Source: Acheta domesticus (lineage: Eukaryota; Arthropoda; Insecta; Orthoptera; Gryllidae). Taken from it: a stretch of 64,000 nucleotides of DNA. The translations under genes were made by a program, and so were the position numbers. Of the stretch, positions 23,550 to 35,777 are shown in pieces (within the stretch, counting starts at the first letter, position 1; the number at the start of each line of letters is the position of its first letter). The DNA lies in NCBI GenBank assembly GCA_031308135.1, contig JAHLJT010000631.1, positions 217,126,611-217,190,610 of the forward strand. Direction: 5' to 3'. The notes under the pieces are model-generated. The model saw only the letters and a program-made list of their open reading frames with translations. It ran no database searches and was not told the DNA's origin.

Positions 23550-25240
23550 TTTTAGTTTCAAATATATCTTTATTCTCATTGAAATTATATTTGGGCGGCA
23601 TAAATGCACGGCTCATTAATAATCACATTTAGAAGAATTCTTAGCAATGTGCTTTCTGGGATACAACGTGTTATTTTACTCTCAATGACGCCTTACACAT
23701 TCAATAATAACTTCAAAATGTCTACATAAGATTTACGAGATTTTCATTTACAATTGAAATATGCAAACGTTCTCGTAAAACAAAAGCAAAAAACCAAAAG
23801 TGAGTAAAGAAATAACTCATCCAAAATTACTCCCATTATCTTCATCTTATTTATCATTACTCCTTTTCAAATAGTGTTAATGTTATTTTTAATGAAAGTG
23901 TTTCGATTTCTCTAACTGATAATTTGAAATCTATTTCAAATCCCTGGTTATTTTCTAATAATAATAATAATAATTCGAACCAAACACTCACATACTCTCT
24001 GAAACATGGATTGGCGCGGACATTCACTAATGTGCTTTTTCCAACAGGTTAATCTCTTTAAAAACAAAATAAAAATAATTAAGATGAACCATTTTAAAAT
24101 AAAAAATGGTAAATGCACAGATTGTGGTACCGGATTGCAATGCATCGGTGAATGGAATCCCATTTTAGAGAAAAAAGTATTACGTTTAACAGAACATATT
24201 TGCTTTTTTATTATTCTGTTCATTGTAACTACACTTTGAGTATTGACTTTATTTAGTTTGCGTGCAATATATATTGCACTGTAGACAATTAAGAGATTTA
24301 AAGAAAATGCGCTAAAGTGCGCGGAAGCACCTAGACGACCAGTGGCGCATTCACCTGGAACGGAAGGCACATGCGAGTTGGAACACTAGCGTTATGAGAG
24401 CGATAAGGCTGTCTTTTTCAAATTACTTATACAGGTTGAGTCACGTATTTTGTCACACTTGTATTTTGAAACAAAGAAAGATTAATATTTGAAAATACAA
24501 AGTTACCTAAATTATCTCGTAAAATGCAAGTTATAAAATAGAAATGAATACTCGTATCAATTATCCACATTCCTTCATGCATTTCCGTGAAAACTGCATT
24601 GCAATAATTTCAACCGTTCGATAGTTACAATAGGTGCTAATGTTACGCTGCTCGTATCGTATATTATGTGTCAAGACGCTTTCCTCTGCTAATTAGAACT
24701 GTGTGCATCAATGGATTATCTTCTAAGTACCGGCCATCTCCACGTGTTTACGGACTTTTTCGACAGACTTTGGCTTGCCAACAAATTCTATTTTTAATAC
24801 TGGCCTAATTGAATACTGAATTAATTAACAATTGTAAACAAACTTGTTGTGAAGAGAACTTCCTCCATTCCTGCAATTTAATAGATGTAACATACTGCTT
24901 CATAACTGATAGAAAGAAATGCATTCATTCTGTATTTAGATGATGCAATTCTCAATGACGTACCTCTTGTATTTAATTGCCAATTCCATTCATTTCTATT
25001 CCACCTCATTTGCAGATTACTCATTATGAGATGGTATCATTTGCATGTAGAGGATTTTTAATTTTTTAAATGAGTATCAAATTCAGAAGGACACAAGTAG
25101 GCCTATATCGTTATCAGTGTAACCCCTCTTCTTTCATTTTCCCTTATAAACATTTTGCGAAAAACAACTTAAATGTATTCAAATAAAATTGTACTCTTTT
25201 CTCTCCATGAGTTGAGAACATATTTTACGTGTAGCAGAGA
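23550..25240. other. AT-rich stretch, two overlapping weak frames
   Basis: A 140-codon frame on - (23948-24370) overlaps a 77-codon frame on + (24006-24239). The + frame is preceded by an acceptor-like 'ctttttccaacag' (24036-24048) and contains a KCTDCGTGLQC Cys motif and a hydrophobic C-terminus. I recognise neither. A short (AAT)n run lies at about 23957-23975. Nothing else was seen. Confidence 0.3.
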
Positions 25241-25244
25241 CAGC

Positions 25245-26410
25245 CGGAGATGATTGCAGAGGGCCCACCAAGCGCGAGCCGCGCCGGGCCGTCCATCTGC
25301 ATCCCATTTTCACCTCTCCGCAGGCCAGCGGCCGGCTGACCCGGTGCACAGGCCGTTCGCCCGCCCCGGCCCGCCCTCACGTGAGCAACCGCCGCGCCGC
25401 GCCGCGGGCTGCGCTGAGTCAATAGCGGGCGCAGTGCTTACAGCTTGCTTCTCTGCCCAAGACGGCGCGGCGGGCGCCCGAAATGAGCTGTTATACCGGG
25501 CTTAGTGCGCTGTGCCCGCGGCCGCCCGGCCCCTCGCCCTCTTGCTGGCGCTCTCTTCTTATGCCCGCCCCTCCATCCACCAGATTTGCCCCTCCCCCCG
25601 CTCGACCCCACGCCTCCAGCCTCCCGCCCACTTGCCCGGTCACTCTCTTTGCCCACCCACCCACTCGCCCGCCGCCTTTTCCATCCCGCCCCGCCTGTCC
25701 TTGTCCGCCCTCTCCCGTGAAAGCCTGGCCGCCCTTGTCCGCTCGCTCTTGCTCTTGCCCGCCCATCTTCCCGCCCGCCCTTGCCCGCAGGCCCTTGCCC
25801 GCAGACCCTTGCCCGCACCGCCCACCCGGCCTTGCCTTCCCGCCCGTGCCTACCCGCCCGCCCTTGTCCGCCTGCCCTTGCCCGTCCGTTCTTGTCCGCC
25901 CACCTGCCCATCTGCCCTTGCCCGCCCACCTTTGGCCGCCCTTGCTTGCCCTGCCCGCCCACCCATCCCCACCCGTCCTTGTCCACCCTAACTCGCTTTA
26001 CGCTCTTCCATTGCCCTCCTCGCTCTTCACTCCACCCTGTCCTCGCTGTCCGCCCTATCCACTACCTGCTTGCTGCCTAGTCCGCTGTCAGAACTTCCCG
26101 CCCATGCGCCCGTCCTTCCCATCTACCACCCCGCCAACCGCCCGCGTCTGCTCGCCCTCTCGCCCACTCGCGCCCACCCGCTCGCCCATTCGCCCGCGCT
26201 GCGCTCGCTCGCCCGTCGCGTCGTCCGCGGCGACCGCCGGCGCCAGATTAACCCCGGCTGCCGTTTGGGCGCCCGGCAGGGCGGAAGGGCAGGGCACTGG
26301 CCTCAGATTATACGTTGCGCGGCCTCGCCTCCCCCCTTCCCCTTACACTCCAACCCCTTTGAGCGGCCCGCGCCCAGCGCTGTTTGCAGACGCTGGACAA
26401 GGGAAATAAT
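25245..26410. promoter_or_regulatory. CpG island, candidate promoter with 5' exon
   Basis: A dense GC block of about 1.2 kb. The + strand is C-rich, and the 308-, 182- and 159-codon frames overlap on both strands with Pro/Arg/Gly-rich, non-domain content, so they are not called genes. It contains the CCCTTGCCCGC minisatellite. About 120 bp beyond its right edge lies a GTAAGT donor (26527), so the island may drive a + strand transcript whose first exon is noncoding. This is inference. Confidence 0.45.
25640..25960 (+). repeat. Degenerate CCCTTGCCCGC minisatellite
   Basis: Variant units of about 11-16 bp around 'cccttgcccgc', densest at 25770-25960. Interruptions are frequent, so the array is old. 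The complementary strand is G-rich (runs of three or more), with potential for quadruplex or i-motif structure. Confidence 0.7.
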
Positions 26411-26526
26411 GCGCTGTTCGGCTGAAACATAGTCAATCCAGTCGCGAGAAAGTTGTTTGCAAGACGTGAAATCATCGTCGCCAGACTGTCAGCAGGTCTT
26501 TGCAGTAAAAGTGAAGAAACATTAAT

Positions 26527-26532
26527 GTAAGT
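26527..26532 (+). other. Candidate splice donor GTAAGT
   Basis: 'acattaat|GTAAGTaaaatg' lies just downstream of the CpG island ending near 26410. The donor hexamer is ideal, although the preceding AAT is not the preferred AG. No start codon in a useful frame precedes it, so any exon would be untranslated. Confidence 0.2.
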
Positions 26533-27125
26533 AAAATGAAAATGCTTGTATTTCATTCTTAAAAATTTTTGTTAAAAATATTTGTGGAAGAAAAATTGCT
26601 CATGTTGTGTTTTATCACAATGCACGTACTTGAAATATGAATAAATACCGGTAATAATTAAAACTTAAGTTGTATCTGATTCTGATTCTCAAATAGGGAA
26701 TTTCAAATGGTGATTTTTGATTTCAATAAAACCCGTCACTTGGGGAAGAAGCATAAGGAACAAATGATTTTCCATCAAAACTTGGTGGTGATCACCGCCA
26801 CAAATAAATAATTACAGTAAGCGTTTCGCAGTTCTGAGCATAAATAAAGAAAAATCTCAACCCGTGTGAGGTCAAAGACAGCAAGGCAGCTGAAAGAACC
26901 ACATCGAATTAAATTCTCCCACGGAAATTGAATCAAATTTGGTTTGTTATCAGTTTGTTTACAGTATTTTATATGAAAAAACCTAGCAACATCATAAAAC
27001 AGAGTCGCGTATGCAAATCACATTTAGATAATGGTCTACGAGAAAAAGTTAGCCAGCCAGCACCGGAGGCTAGCTTCCAAATTTTGACTAAAGCAAAAAT
27101 ATGTAACATTATTGACTTCATGCTT
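26533..27125. other. AT-rich stretch, nothing recognised
   Basis: No gene or shared repeat was seen. Confidence 0.55.
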
Positions 27126-28590
27126 TTTATATACAGAGTAATATACATAGTATAGGGAAAATTATGTAATGATTCGGAAAATAGGTTTTGAGATTTCAAC
27201 GGAAATACTGGTTTTGAGGTTCCCTGTTATCGAAAAAGTGGTTCTCTTCTATCCGTCTGTCTGTCCGTCTGTCTGTCCGTCTGTGAACGCCACTAGCGCC
27301 TAACCCACGCGTACGATGTTTTTCAAATTGAAACAACCCCTGCCTATCTGGCTTCAGTCGAAGATGTGAGATTTTGAAAAACTTCCTTCACTATTTGGGG
27401 GTACTTTACATGAAGACCCCCGTATATTTTCAAAATTTTCTAAAAAACAGCTCCAATTTTTTTAAAATTTCTTGTGAGAATAGAGAAATATACACTTATT
27501 AGATGGCATAGGTCCGTTTTTCACGGTTAACTCTGAATTTTCGAAAATTACAAAATTGTTGATTTTGTTCGGCGTCTTCCTACTACTACAAAATTTAAGA
27601 TAGATATTTTTCTCCAAAAAAAATGTTCTCTATAGTGAGTTCTTTCATTCAGATCAAGTACATTTCTTTAAAATTTTAGTAGTTTTCTGGCAATATTACA
27701 CGATATATTTGCAATTTTCAAAATTTACTAAAACATTTTCTCAAAAACGGCTCAAAATGTTTTCTTTAAACTTTTGATAGGAATGGTGTTAAATGTACAC
27801 TATGAGATGACATAAAATCCATATTGCTCTAGTCGTTAGTTTTTTTCAAAAATTACAAAAATGTATTTTTTTACTTGTCTCTCACGTTCTTCATATTTAC
27901 ATTAGCGGCGATTTGTTTACATTAATATATTTACGAGTACTTGTGCCTTAAATAATGTTCAGTAAAGTAAAGTTTCTCGAGAAAACTCTGTAAAAACTTG
28001 TTCAAAATTCCGCATTTTCAGAAATGCTCAAACACCATTTTCGCAAAAAACGCCTCTAATTTTTTTCTTCAAGCTTTTCGTGCATATAGTGCTAATTACA
28101 CTCTTTAGGATATAATAAGACTCATTCTGCTGCATTTTTTGCTTTTTTAAAAATGTACAAGTGTAATGTTTTAAAATATCTCTCACGCTGTAAATATGAA
28201 TATTTCTAGCAATTTGTAAACATTATTGTATTTGTGAGAAAAAGTCTTCAAATGACTTCAAATAAAGTTTTTCAAAAACACAATAGATTCTTGTAAAAAG
28301 GTTAAAATTTCGCATTTACAGAAGTGCTTAAACGACCTTTTCTTAAAAACGGCTTCAAATTTTTCAAAGAAAATGGACACTTAGAACGTGGTTTCACTGT
28401 TCTATAAAATTCTTTAAGTAATATTTCCGTTCTTCTATTAACAAACCGAAAAATTAAGAAAATATTTAAAAAAGTAATTTGGGCGGCGATAGATGGAAGG
28501 TGGCAAGAGTATGTGGCAAGTACGAATAGCTTGACATAGGAAATAGAAATCTTATATGGGAAAGTCTGTGCCATTCTGTAGCACCACTCG
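27126..28590 (+). mobile_element. HINE/DINE-1-like element, copy H3
   Basis: A nearly full copy. The left part 'gagtaatatacatagtatagggaaaattatgtaatg' matches the inner hairpin arm; the outermost ACTTTCCC arm is eroded. Then comes 'cctgttatcgaaaaagtgg', a (GTCY)8 run at 27252-27284, 'gaacgccactagcgcctaa', and four decayed modules whose 'cagctcc/cggctc' anchors fall at 27448, 27748, 28051 and 28350 (spacing 300, 303 and 299 bp). A palindrome AATTTTCGAAAATT lies at 27536-27549. The right end has 'gatagatggaaggtggcaag', 'atgggaaagtctgtgccat' and GCACCACTCG (28581-28590) before a T. Noncoding. Confidence 0.8.
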
Positions 28591-31205
28591 TCACAGTATC
28601 CTTCCCGTCCTTATGAGGGAATATATTATATATTATGTAGATATCTGTAAGATATCTTTATTGAAAGCAGATGCAGTATTTGTATTGTATTTTGTATATT
28701 GAAAAACTAGATAATTCAAAAATAATTTATAATTGATGTATAAGCTAATGAAGACCCCTGTCTGTGAAAATTATGTCAAATGCCAAAACCTTGAGTCCAG
28801 TGCCAAAAAATGTATTTGAAATTCTCACAATGTGATTCAAGATGTTAGTTAAAACGTGACAGATGCTGATAAATGAAATTGTAAAAACTAATTAAAACAA
28901 TTAAATACAATCAGTAAAATAAACTTCATAGTTTTAGAGGTGCAAAAATGTCACATTTCCCCCTTGACATTTATGTTTCACAATTATGATTTCAAACACC
29001 CATGCACGAGATAAGATAAATTTTTCATTAAACTTTTCACTGGACTTTACACGTCTGTTTTGACTTATGGAGCGCGAATTGAATACATAACCTTTTGAAT
29101 TGTGATGTATGAAATTATTAAATTATTTTTAACACTTTAAAATAATTGAATTTTCTACTTGTTATTTTTCACTTGAAGTGTTAAGTAGTTCCCATTAAAC
29201 ACTGTCAACTGTGAATACGAATGTGCTTTTTATTACCCGATGTATTGCACCTGTCGAGCAGGAAATAAATAACAACCCATTTGTATTGTTTGTTGACACA
29301 TCACACCATCATACAGTTCCTCTTTATTGAATGTCTAGTTAAAACACATGTAATGGCGTTCAGCGACAGATACTAAAGCTAATATCATCACAGAATTTCT
29401 ACGATCCCAAAAACGTCATTTGGTTTTCTTACCAGGATTATGTATCTGGTTCCTGCCGATTAGAAGCTGTTTCATTCCATTTCGGTGTGGTAAGAAGCAA
29501 TTTACTGAACAAGATTGGGAAGCCAAAATGGACAGCCAGGCCTCTGAGTAACATTTATTTCTTTGTGTAATCACTTAAAAATCATTGCTCAAAGACGAAT
29601 ACATGAACACTTTCCACCCGCAACAGTAAGGACTTTGTTTTTTCGCGATTTATTTAATTTTCTACAAAACGTATTTTTAAAATTAAACGTGTATCTTACT
29701 TATTCTTAAGTCGCTAAATACACACTTTTAATATGACCTGACAAACTCGTATTAGTAGTTCTCCAGGCGCAATTAGAGATCATGAGAAATGAGTCTGAAA
29801 ATTGATTAAATCATTATTTAGTGTTTCTGGGCACGTAAAATACTTTTAGTAGTAGTCCGGTAAGTGTAGAGCATGCTATATATGAAGAAGTGATGATGTT
29901 TTTACCCAGCTGAAACGTTACATCCGACCTAGTGGCATTCAAAAGCAGCAGATTTTCCAGTGACGCAATCTTCCCTTGTTGTCACAAACTCGGAATGAAT
30001 AAATAAAGGGGCAATTTGCGAACCAGTTGAGCACTTCTGCCATGCATTTGTGATGCCCAATATCAAAACGTCACATCATTAAACTGCCCCGACAGTAAAG
30101 GCAACGGACTGAAAAGTATCAAATGTATAGGAGAGAAATCTAGTATTTGCTTTAGATAGCCCGTGAAAGTTCACGCAGTGTGCACATGGCAATGGCAGTG
30201 AAGTGCAGGAATGCTGCCTCTTGCGAGACCTACTGGTTAATCACAAAGAAGAATGGTATTATGTATAATTTAAAAAGTGTCAAATGCAAAGTGGTTTGAA
30301 ATCGAGTAATTTTGCAGTCTTCCACAAAGAACTGTGGATGTTTACTTTTCAATAAAACGGTTTTACTTCGAGTTGACCCACTTTGTGTTTTTGTTAAATG
30401 TTTGGTGACACCCTTACTAGTATTTCCCGATCTGATACTGAGTTGTGACTTCCGACTCTTGGTTTAATAAACTTGTTTCAGATATTGGACAGATGCAATT
30501 TATTCTACCTTTGCAAACTCATACATCACTTCGCGCTCTCTGTCAAGTATGATATAAAACATTCAGACAGGACATGTATTTTAATCTCGATCTGAATATT
30601 TTATTCCAGAAAAAACGTATGCCTTGCACTGGTGAAAGATATGTGTTAAATGGAAGAATTTGTTGTTTTCTAGTAACCGTGAAGTTTATGAATAAAAATT
30701 ACCTGGCCTGTGCCCTTTTCTACTTTCAAAACTTTCATAAAAATACGCATTTGTCTATCCCTATTTGTTACTTGAAATTTTCGTTATTATAGTGTTTATG
30801 AGCCTTTCAACTGTTTAGCCAAGCACTATTAAATTGTCTTGACATCAACCGCGAAATATCATTAATTGTTACTTATAATTTATACAGATTCTTAAAGAGT
30901 GGCATTCGCGTTCCAGCAGTGACATTGTCATAACATGCTTATCAGTTCAGTACACGAAGGAAACAGATGGAACAATAGATTAGATAAAGCCTCGTTTCGA
31001 GGCGAACTAAAGCCAAATTTACCGGCAGCGTTTCAGGACTATTACGTCCCATTTCATCAAATACTTTTTAAGTATGACTTAGTAAAGTCACACTTAATTT
31101 TTGCAATGCGAACTCCGTATATACGTACGCATACGAGAAGTTTATTTATTATTAGTTTAAAAAATGCCCGTGGATACAAGAAAACTCTGTGAATACTGTG
31201 TATAT
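28591..31205. other. AT-rich stretch, nothing recognised
   Basis: Frames at 30574-30792 and 30935-31192 (+) are short and not recognised. 'ctccgtatatacgtacgcatacgag' at about 31115 resembles the 5' hairpin loop of the HINE-like family but nothing else of that element is present. Confidence 0.5.
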
Positions 31206-31208
31206 TGT

Positions 31209-31300
31209 ACTAATTGCGACGTTCTTATACGTGCAATCTCTTATAAACTAATTGCGACGTCCTTACACTTGCAATATTCTACAAACTAATTTGAACGTGC
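31209..31300 (+). repeat. 38-bp tandem repeat, ~2.4 copies
   Basis: 'actaattgcgacgt' starts at 31209 and again at 31247; the third, partial 'actaatttgaacgt' starts at 31285. Unit length is exactly 38 bp. Confidence 0.9.
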
Positions 31301-32045
31301 GTAAATGGTGGTCAACAGCATTGAGACATTTAACAATCTGAAGTTTGGAGTGCTACACAACTATTGATAACTGCCAGGACTTCAAGTATCTGCCTAGAGC
31401 TTCTAGACCTCTAGTTTCCGCGTACAACTACCAGCTGCTCGTCTAGTGTCGACGTAGAAATTTTTACGCCTTCATCCAAAATTTGCTGCCGAATGCCACG
31501 TCTGGCGTTAAGCAGCACAATTAGGGTCGTAAAAATGTATTAAATCAGGCGCTTAGTTTTCGTGGCAATAGTACCTCCGAGTCTTGCTGCAACGTTTTCG
31601 TTAAGGAATTTCCCAATATTTTCATACTATGAAAAAGAGGATGTATATAGTTAAATAAAAGTAAAGATGCAAGTAAACATAACAACAAATCCCATTAAAT
31701 TTATTTTCTAGCCATCAATAAGTCGCATCCCATGTGGAAGTTCCAGAATTGACTTCGGTAATGCTGTTTGAGGCGAAGTGATAATGTGCTTAAAAGGGCG
31801 ATTCCATTCTCCCGCACATATCGCTGATGCTCATAAGTAGCAAATTCCTTGACATCACTAGTCTCGTGTATGGTTTACAATACATCCCACTCAAGGGCAG
31901 AGGGGAATCGGGCCGCCCGAAAATATCACATAAAACCTCTCTCCCCACAAAAAAAACTCAATCTCTCCCGTTTTTTACCTTCACTTTTTGCAGCTTCGGC
32001 CGCGCCCCAAAAGTACTTGAACTTTCCCGTTCGATTCGCGTTGCT
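31301..32045. other. Unassigned stretch before CpG block
   Basis: A polypyrimidine run ending in TTTTTGCAG (to about 31993) would make a good splice acceptor for a + strand exon entering the GC block, but no convincing exon follows. Nothing else was seen. Confidence 0.4.
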
Positions 32046-32049
32046 TAAA

Positions 32050-32920
32050 AATGAGCGGGATTAGCGAGCATTAATCGCGTCGGCCGGCGCGACGGGGCGG
32101 GCCCGGCGGAGTTCCTGCGGTGCCGCGGCCCAGCGGGGCAATTTTTCGGGGCGAAGTGAACGGCAGAGCCGGGCGGGGCGGGGGCGGCGGGGGCGGCGGG
32201 GGCGGCGGGGGCGGCGGGGGCGGCGGGGGCGGCGGGGGCGGCGGGGGCGGCGGGGGCGGCGGGGGCGGCGGGGGCGGCGGGGGCGGCGGGGGGCGGCGGG
32301 GGCGGCGGGGGCGGCGGGGGCGGCGGGGGCGGCGGGGGCGGCGGGGGCGGCGGGGGCGGCGGGGGCGGCGGGGGCGGCGGGGGCGGCGGGGGCGGCGGGG
32401 CGCGGCGGGGGGCGGCGGGGGCGGCGGGGGCGGCGGGGGCGGCGGGGGCGGCGGGGGCGGGCGGGGGCGGCGGGGGCGGCGGGGGCGGCGGGGGCGGCGG
32501 GGGCGGCGGGGGCGGCGGGGGCGGCGGGGGCGGCGGGGGCGGCGACAAAGGCCGCGGCGATGGCGGAGGCAGCGGAGGTGACGGTATCGGGGGCGACGGT
32601 GAAAATGGAGGCAGTGGTGGCGGCGGTTGCAGTAGGCGCAGAAGCGGGGGAGGGGAAGCTGGTGGTGGAGGCTGCGGTGGCAGCGACGGCAGTGGAGGAG
32701 GAGCTAGCTATAGCAGCAGCTGTGGGATTAGGACGTGTGCGGGTGGGAGCGGCGAGCCAGCCGGGAGCAGCAGGCGCCCTGCACCTGTGCCGCTTGAGCT
32801 ATGGACCACAGATCGCGCTGCCACCTCGCACGCCGCGAACGCCGATCCAGAGCCCTCGGTGATGGACGCTCACAACGGTCCTCAACCACACACGGCGTCC
32901 AGGTGGTTGCACCCAAACCA
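32050..32920. promoter_or_regulatory. CpG block around a G-rich nonamer array
   Basis: Flanks of a large (GGGGGCGGC)n array. 32050-32168 is CpG-dense; 32546-32760 is a cryptic GGC/GTG/GCA triplet-rich tract; 32760-32900 is ordinary GC-rich sequence. Frames of 153, 167 and 100 codons translate to Gly/Arg, Pro or Ala/Val homopolymer-like strings and are not genes. Confidence 0.5.
32169..32545 (+). repeat. (GGGGGCGGC)n array
   Basis: About 41 copies of a 9-bp unit. Three interruptions (about 32289-32292, 32399-32412 and 32459-32462) change the G-run length and shift the phase. Every unit has a G5 run, so the + strand has very high quadruplex potential. The very low divergence between units implies recent expansion. 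The true length may be misassembled. Confidence 0.97.
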
Positions 32921-34610
32921 ACTACACACTAAAAACATTCGGACTCGCACTGTTCCGTAATGTTAGCTTCGTGAATCCGATGAAGCAGATCTGTTTCTGA
33001 CGGTTTTTGACATTGATGGTGATAATGTGTGATAATACTTCGTAGCACAGCGCAACCTGTTTAACATTATATCTTTGAAATGAAAACGGTACAACTGGAT
33101 TCACACCAAGGGTAAATTGAATGTTCAAAAAATGGGTGGTTGTTTTTCGTTTTGCTGTTATCAATAATTTTATTAACACATATGATTTGGTAAACTCGCT
33201 CTTGGCTTTAGCTACGAAATTAAACACCATTTCCCTGTTTGAAAAAGAAACTGGCGTTTTGTAACTGACTTGAAGTCAAGAGTAACAACCCCGTTTTTCG
33301 AATTAAAAGAATCATCCTAATCATAAATCTAGTATCAAGGAAGATACATTACGTCCGTATCTGGGATGTCATTTGCAGCAAAGTACTTTACTACAAGGGT
33401 AAATAGGGTTGGGGGTCCTCAAAATGTCGCAATTCTATGGACAGATAGGATCAAGGTGTGTGTCAAAATTCCAATTGTGATATTATAAAGCCAATATAAG
33501 TACACCTCAACAAATATGAAGAATTATATGAATTAGTTAAAAGAGAAAATTTCTAGAATGTTATGGATATGTTTAGAATAAATCTGTACTTATTGTGATA
33601 AACTTAACAGTTAAAATATTAAGTACTTGGGAGAACTATCTAAGAAAAACTGTTTTTATGAAGTTGCCTTTTCAAAATTTGAACCTAATTAATTTCAGAA
33701 TTTCGTCCCTATGTAAGTTTACTCTGTTATCCAGAAAGTTAGTAAATGCACTTTTTGTTGATCGGTACAGATTTTCTCCATTCTGTGCTTGAATATTTTC
33801 ATTAATGATAATTCAAGTTTGTTAAATTGTTCCTTTTTAATTCATTCACGCAACAAGCAACATTACTTTTATGTATTCATGCCTAAAACCTATGGTTTGC
33901 TCTCTAAATACTATCTACCACACGTATAAGAGAGCATGTAGGCCTCCTTTTAGAGGGAAATAAGATTGGTGGAATTTTTGGTAGTATTACATCGCATAAT
34001 TGATTTCTACAATTTCATGCTCATTTCTGCTTTCAAACTCATATCTATAGTTGATCACTTTTTATCAACAATGATTTCCGAGATAAAATGTAATAGAAGA
34101 CTGAATTTTCCATTTCGAGTTTTTGCCAAAATTATGATTAAAAATACACTTTGAATTCTTATGCCTGAGGAATCATAAGGTGAAACAAAAGAAAACAACT
34201 TTCTGTTGTGCTGTAATTGCAAAATAATATTATATTAAGAAATAATGAAAAAAATGGGGTTTTCATTTACTCGACTATTTCAAAAAATTTCAAGGAACGC
34301 AAGTCATCAAGACACTGTGGACATATTAAAGCGACTCTTAATATTCAAAGTGATCCTATGTATAAACAAGTTTACATAATTCCGAGAGTGACACAGCCAG
34401 CACATTCGTACACCGCCCAAAATAATCATCATTGACGTCCCCATTGTTATCTAAATTACTGAACTACCCATTCATAAGCATCTCATGACTTACTGATGGA
34501 CACGCAGAAAGCAATAATCGCATTTCCAAATAAGCAGTCGACGGAACACTTAGTTGTCACAGAGTATCCGTGGGTCACTCCGTGATAAATGGACAAAAAC
34601 TACACCGAGT
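32921..34610. other. AT-rich stretch, nothing recognised
   Basis: Only short frames; no shared repeat was seen. Confidence 0.55.
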
Positions 34611-34619
34611 CGGTTGTCT

Positions 34620-34935
34620 CTTCCGCTTTAGGCGTTTTCCGGTTGAACGGAGCTCCCGCCGAACTTTGCTATCGCGCTCGGGTGATCGCGTGGTGACAAA
34701 TGACGGCCGCTGACAAAGTATCCGTCATGAAATTCCTGGCTCCATCCAGTGGGCGGGCGTTTGGAATGCCTCGCCCGACGCCCACAAACTCGGCCCCCTG
34801 GACATCGCGCGCAACAGCGCTGGCGCTGGGCATTGAATGGATAGTTCGGGGCGACTATTCGGAATGCGGTAAATAAACTCTCCGCTGTGACAATCTGCTT
34901 CACACTGGATGGATGCAGCCGTTTGGGTGCGAGAC
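34620..34935. other. Small GC-rich block, unassigned
   Basis: About 310 bp of moderately CpG-rich DNA, open on the - strand in two frames (34628-34939, 103 codons; 34725-35021, 98 codons). No motif was recognised. It could be regulatory or a fragment of an inserted element. Confidence 0.3.
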
Positions 34936-35185
34936 TCATGGATTTTCAATACTTTTGACGATGAGTGACTGCTAAGACAGGACGTTGTACATTTAGTTAT
35001 GACCTTTGAAAATGTTTTCACAACTACTATAGATTTATTTTAGCATTGATATGAAAACTACAAGTAATATTCTATAGTTATATTCCTAATTGTCACCACC
35101 TTGTGGTGGCACATAAGGGAAATCCATCAGTTTTTCTAATGAATTGAGCAATACCTCAGGTCTAAGACCATGTCCACAGAATAGG

Positions 35186-35475
35186 TTGTTTCGGTAGCTT
35201 AGTGGTTAAAGAAACTGAGAGTAAACCAATCATGATATACTGAGCGGCTACATTGATTGACCATACCATACAATAGTTGACGGATCTAAGCTTATTCCCT
35301 CTCCTGATCCCTTCCATCTTTATGAACGAAAGATGGGCTGGTGTCATCTCTTCTCATGGAGTTCATCCTACATTAATATGGAAATTTTCCGACAAGTGTC
35401 GGGATGCATCTGCCAATATATGAGACTCCCAGAGCGCTGTATGTGTATGAAAGGGGGTTAACCGTTATAAAGAAT
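35186..35475 (+). mobile_element. Possible degenerate tRNA-like SINE head
   Basis: 'cggtagcttagtggtta' at 35192-35208 is a near-perfect tRNA D-arm/A-box. The expected B-box 40-50 bp downstream is not present, so the unit is either decayed or fortuitous. Confidence 0.3.
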
Positions 35476-35606
35476 CACTTTTCAATTCTCGAGATTCTCA
35501 CGCGGATCAAATAAAATTTCTCAGATCCTAAAAAAAATTATTTTATGTATGCTTTTATTTCTTTAATTAAATATTTTTATTATTTAGGGTTAGGAAATGG
35601 TCATGT

Positions 35607-35680
35607 GGAGTATAATTCAAAAAATCTTTATAAATTAAATTATTTTCAATCATTCAATAATCTTCAAAGATTCATACTCC
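35607..35680. repeat. Imperfect inverted repeat
   Basis: GGAGTAT (35607-35613) and AATCTTT (35623-35629) are mirrored by AAAGATT (35666-35672) and ATACTCC (35674-35680), giving a two-part stem around an AT loop. It lies downstream of the 149-codon - strand frame. Confidence 0.6.
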
Positions 35681-35777
35681 ATGAACGAAATTAGAGGTTT
35701 GTGATAGTTAAAGTACCTTACAAACAATTGACTTATGGTAATTAATTATTTTCAAATAATTAAAGAGTAAAAACTTT

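Noticed and set aside
23948..24370. 140-codon - strand gene
   Set aside because: Ends in an Ile run from an (AAT)n microsatellite and lacks any domain. The overlapping + frame is equally plausible, so neither is called.
25438..26432. Frames of 120-308 codons in the CpG island
   Set aside because: Open on both strands, Pro- or Gly/Arg-rich, and coincident with a CCCTTGCCCGC minisatellite.
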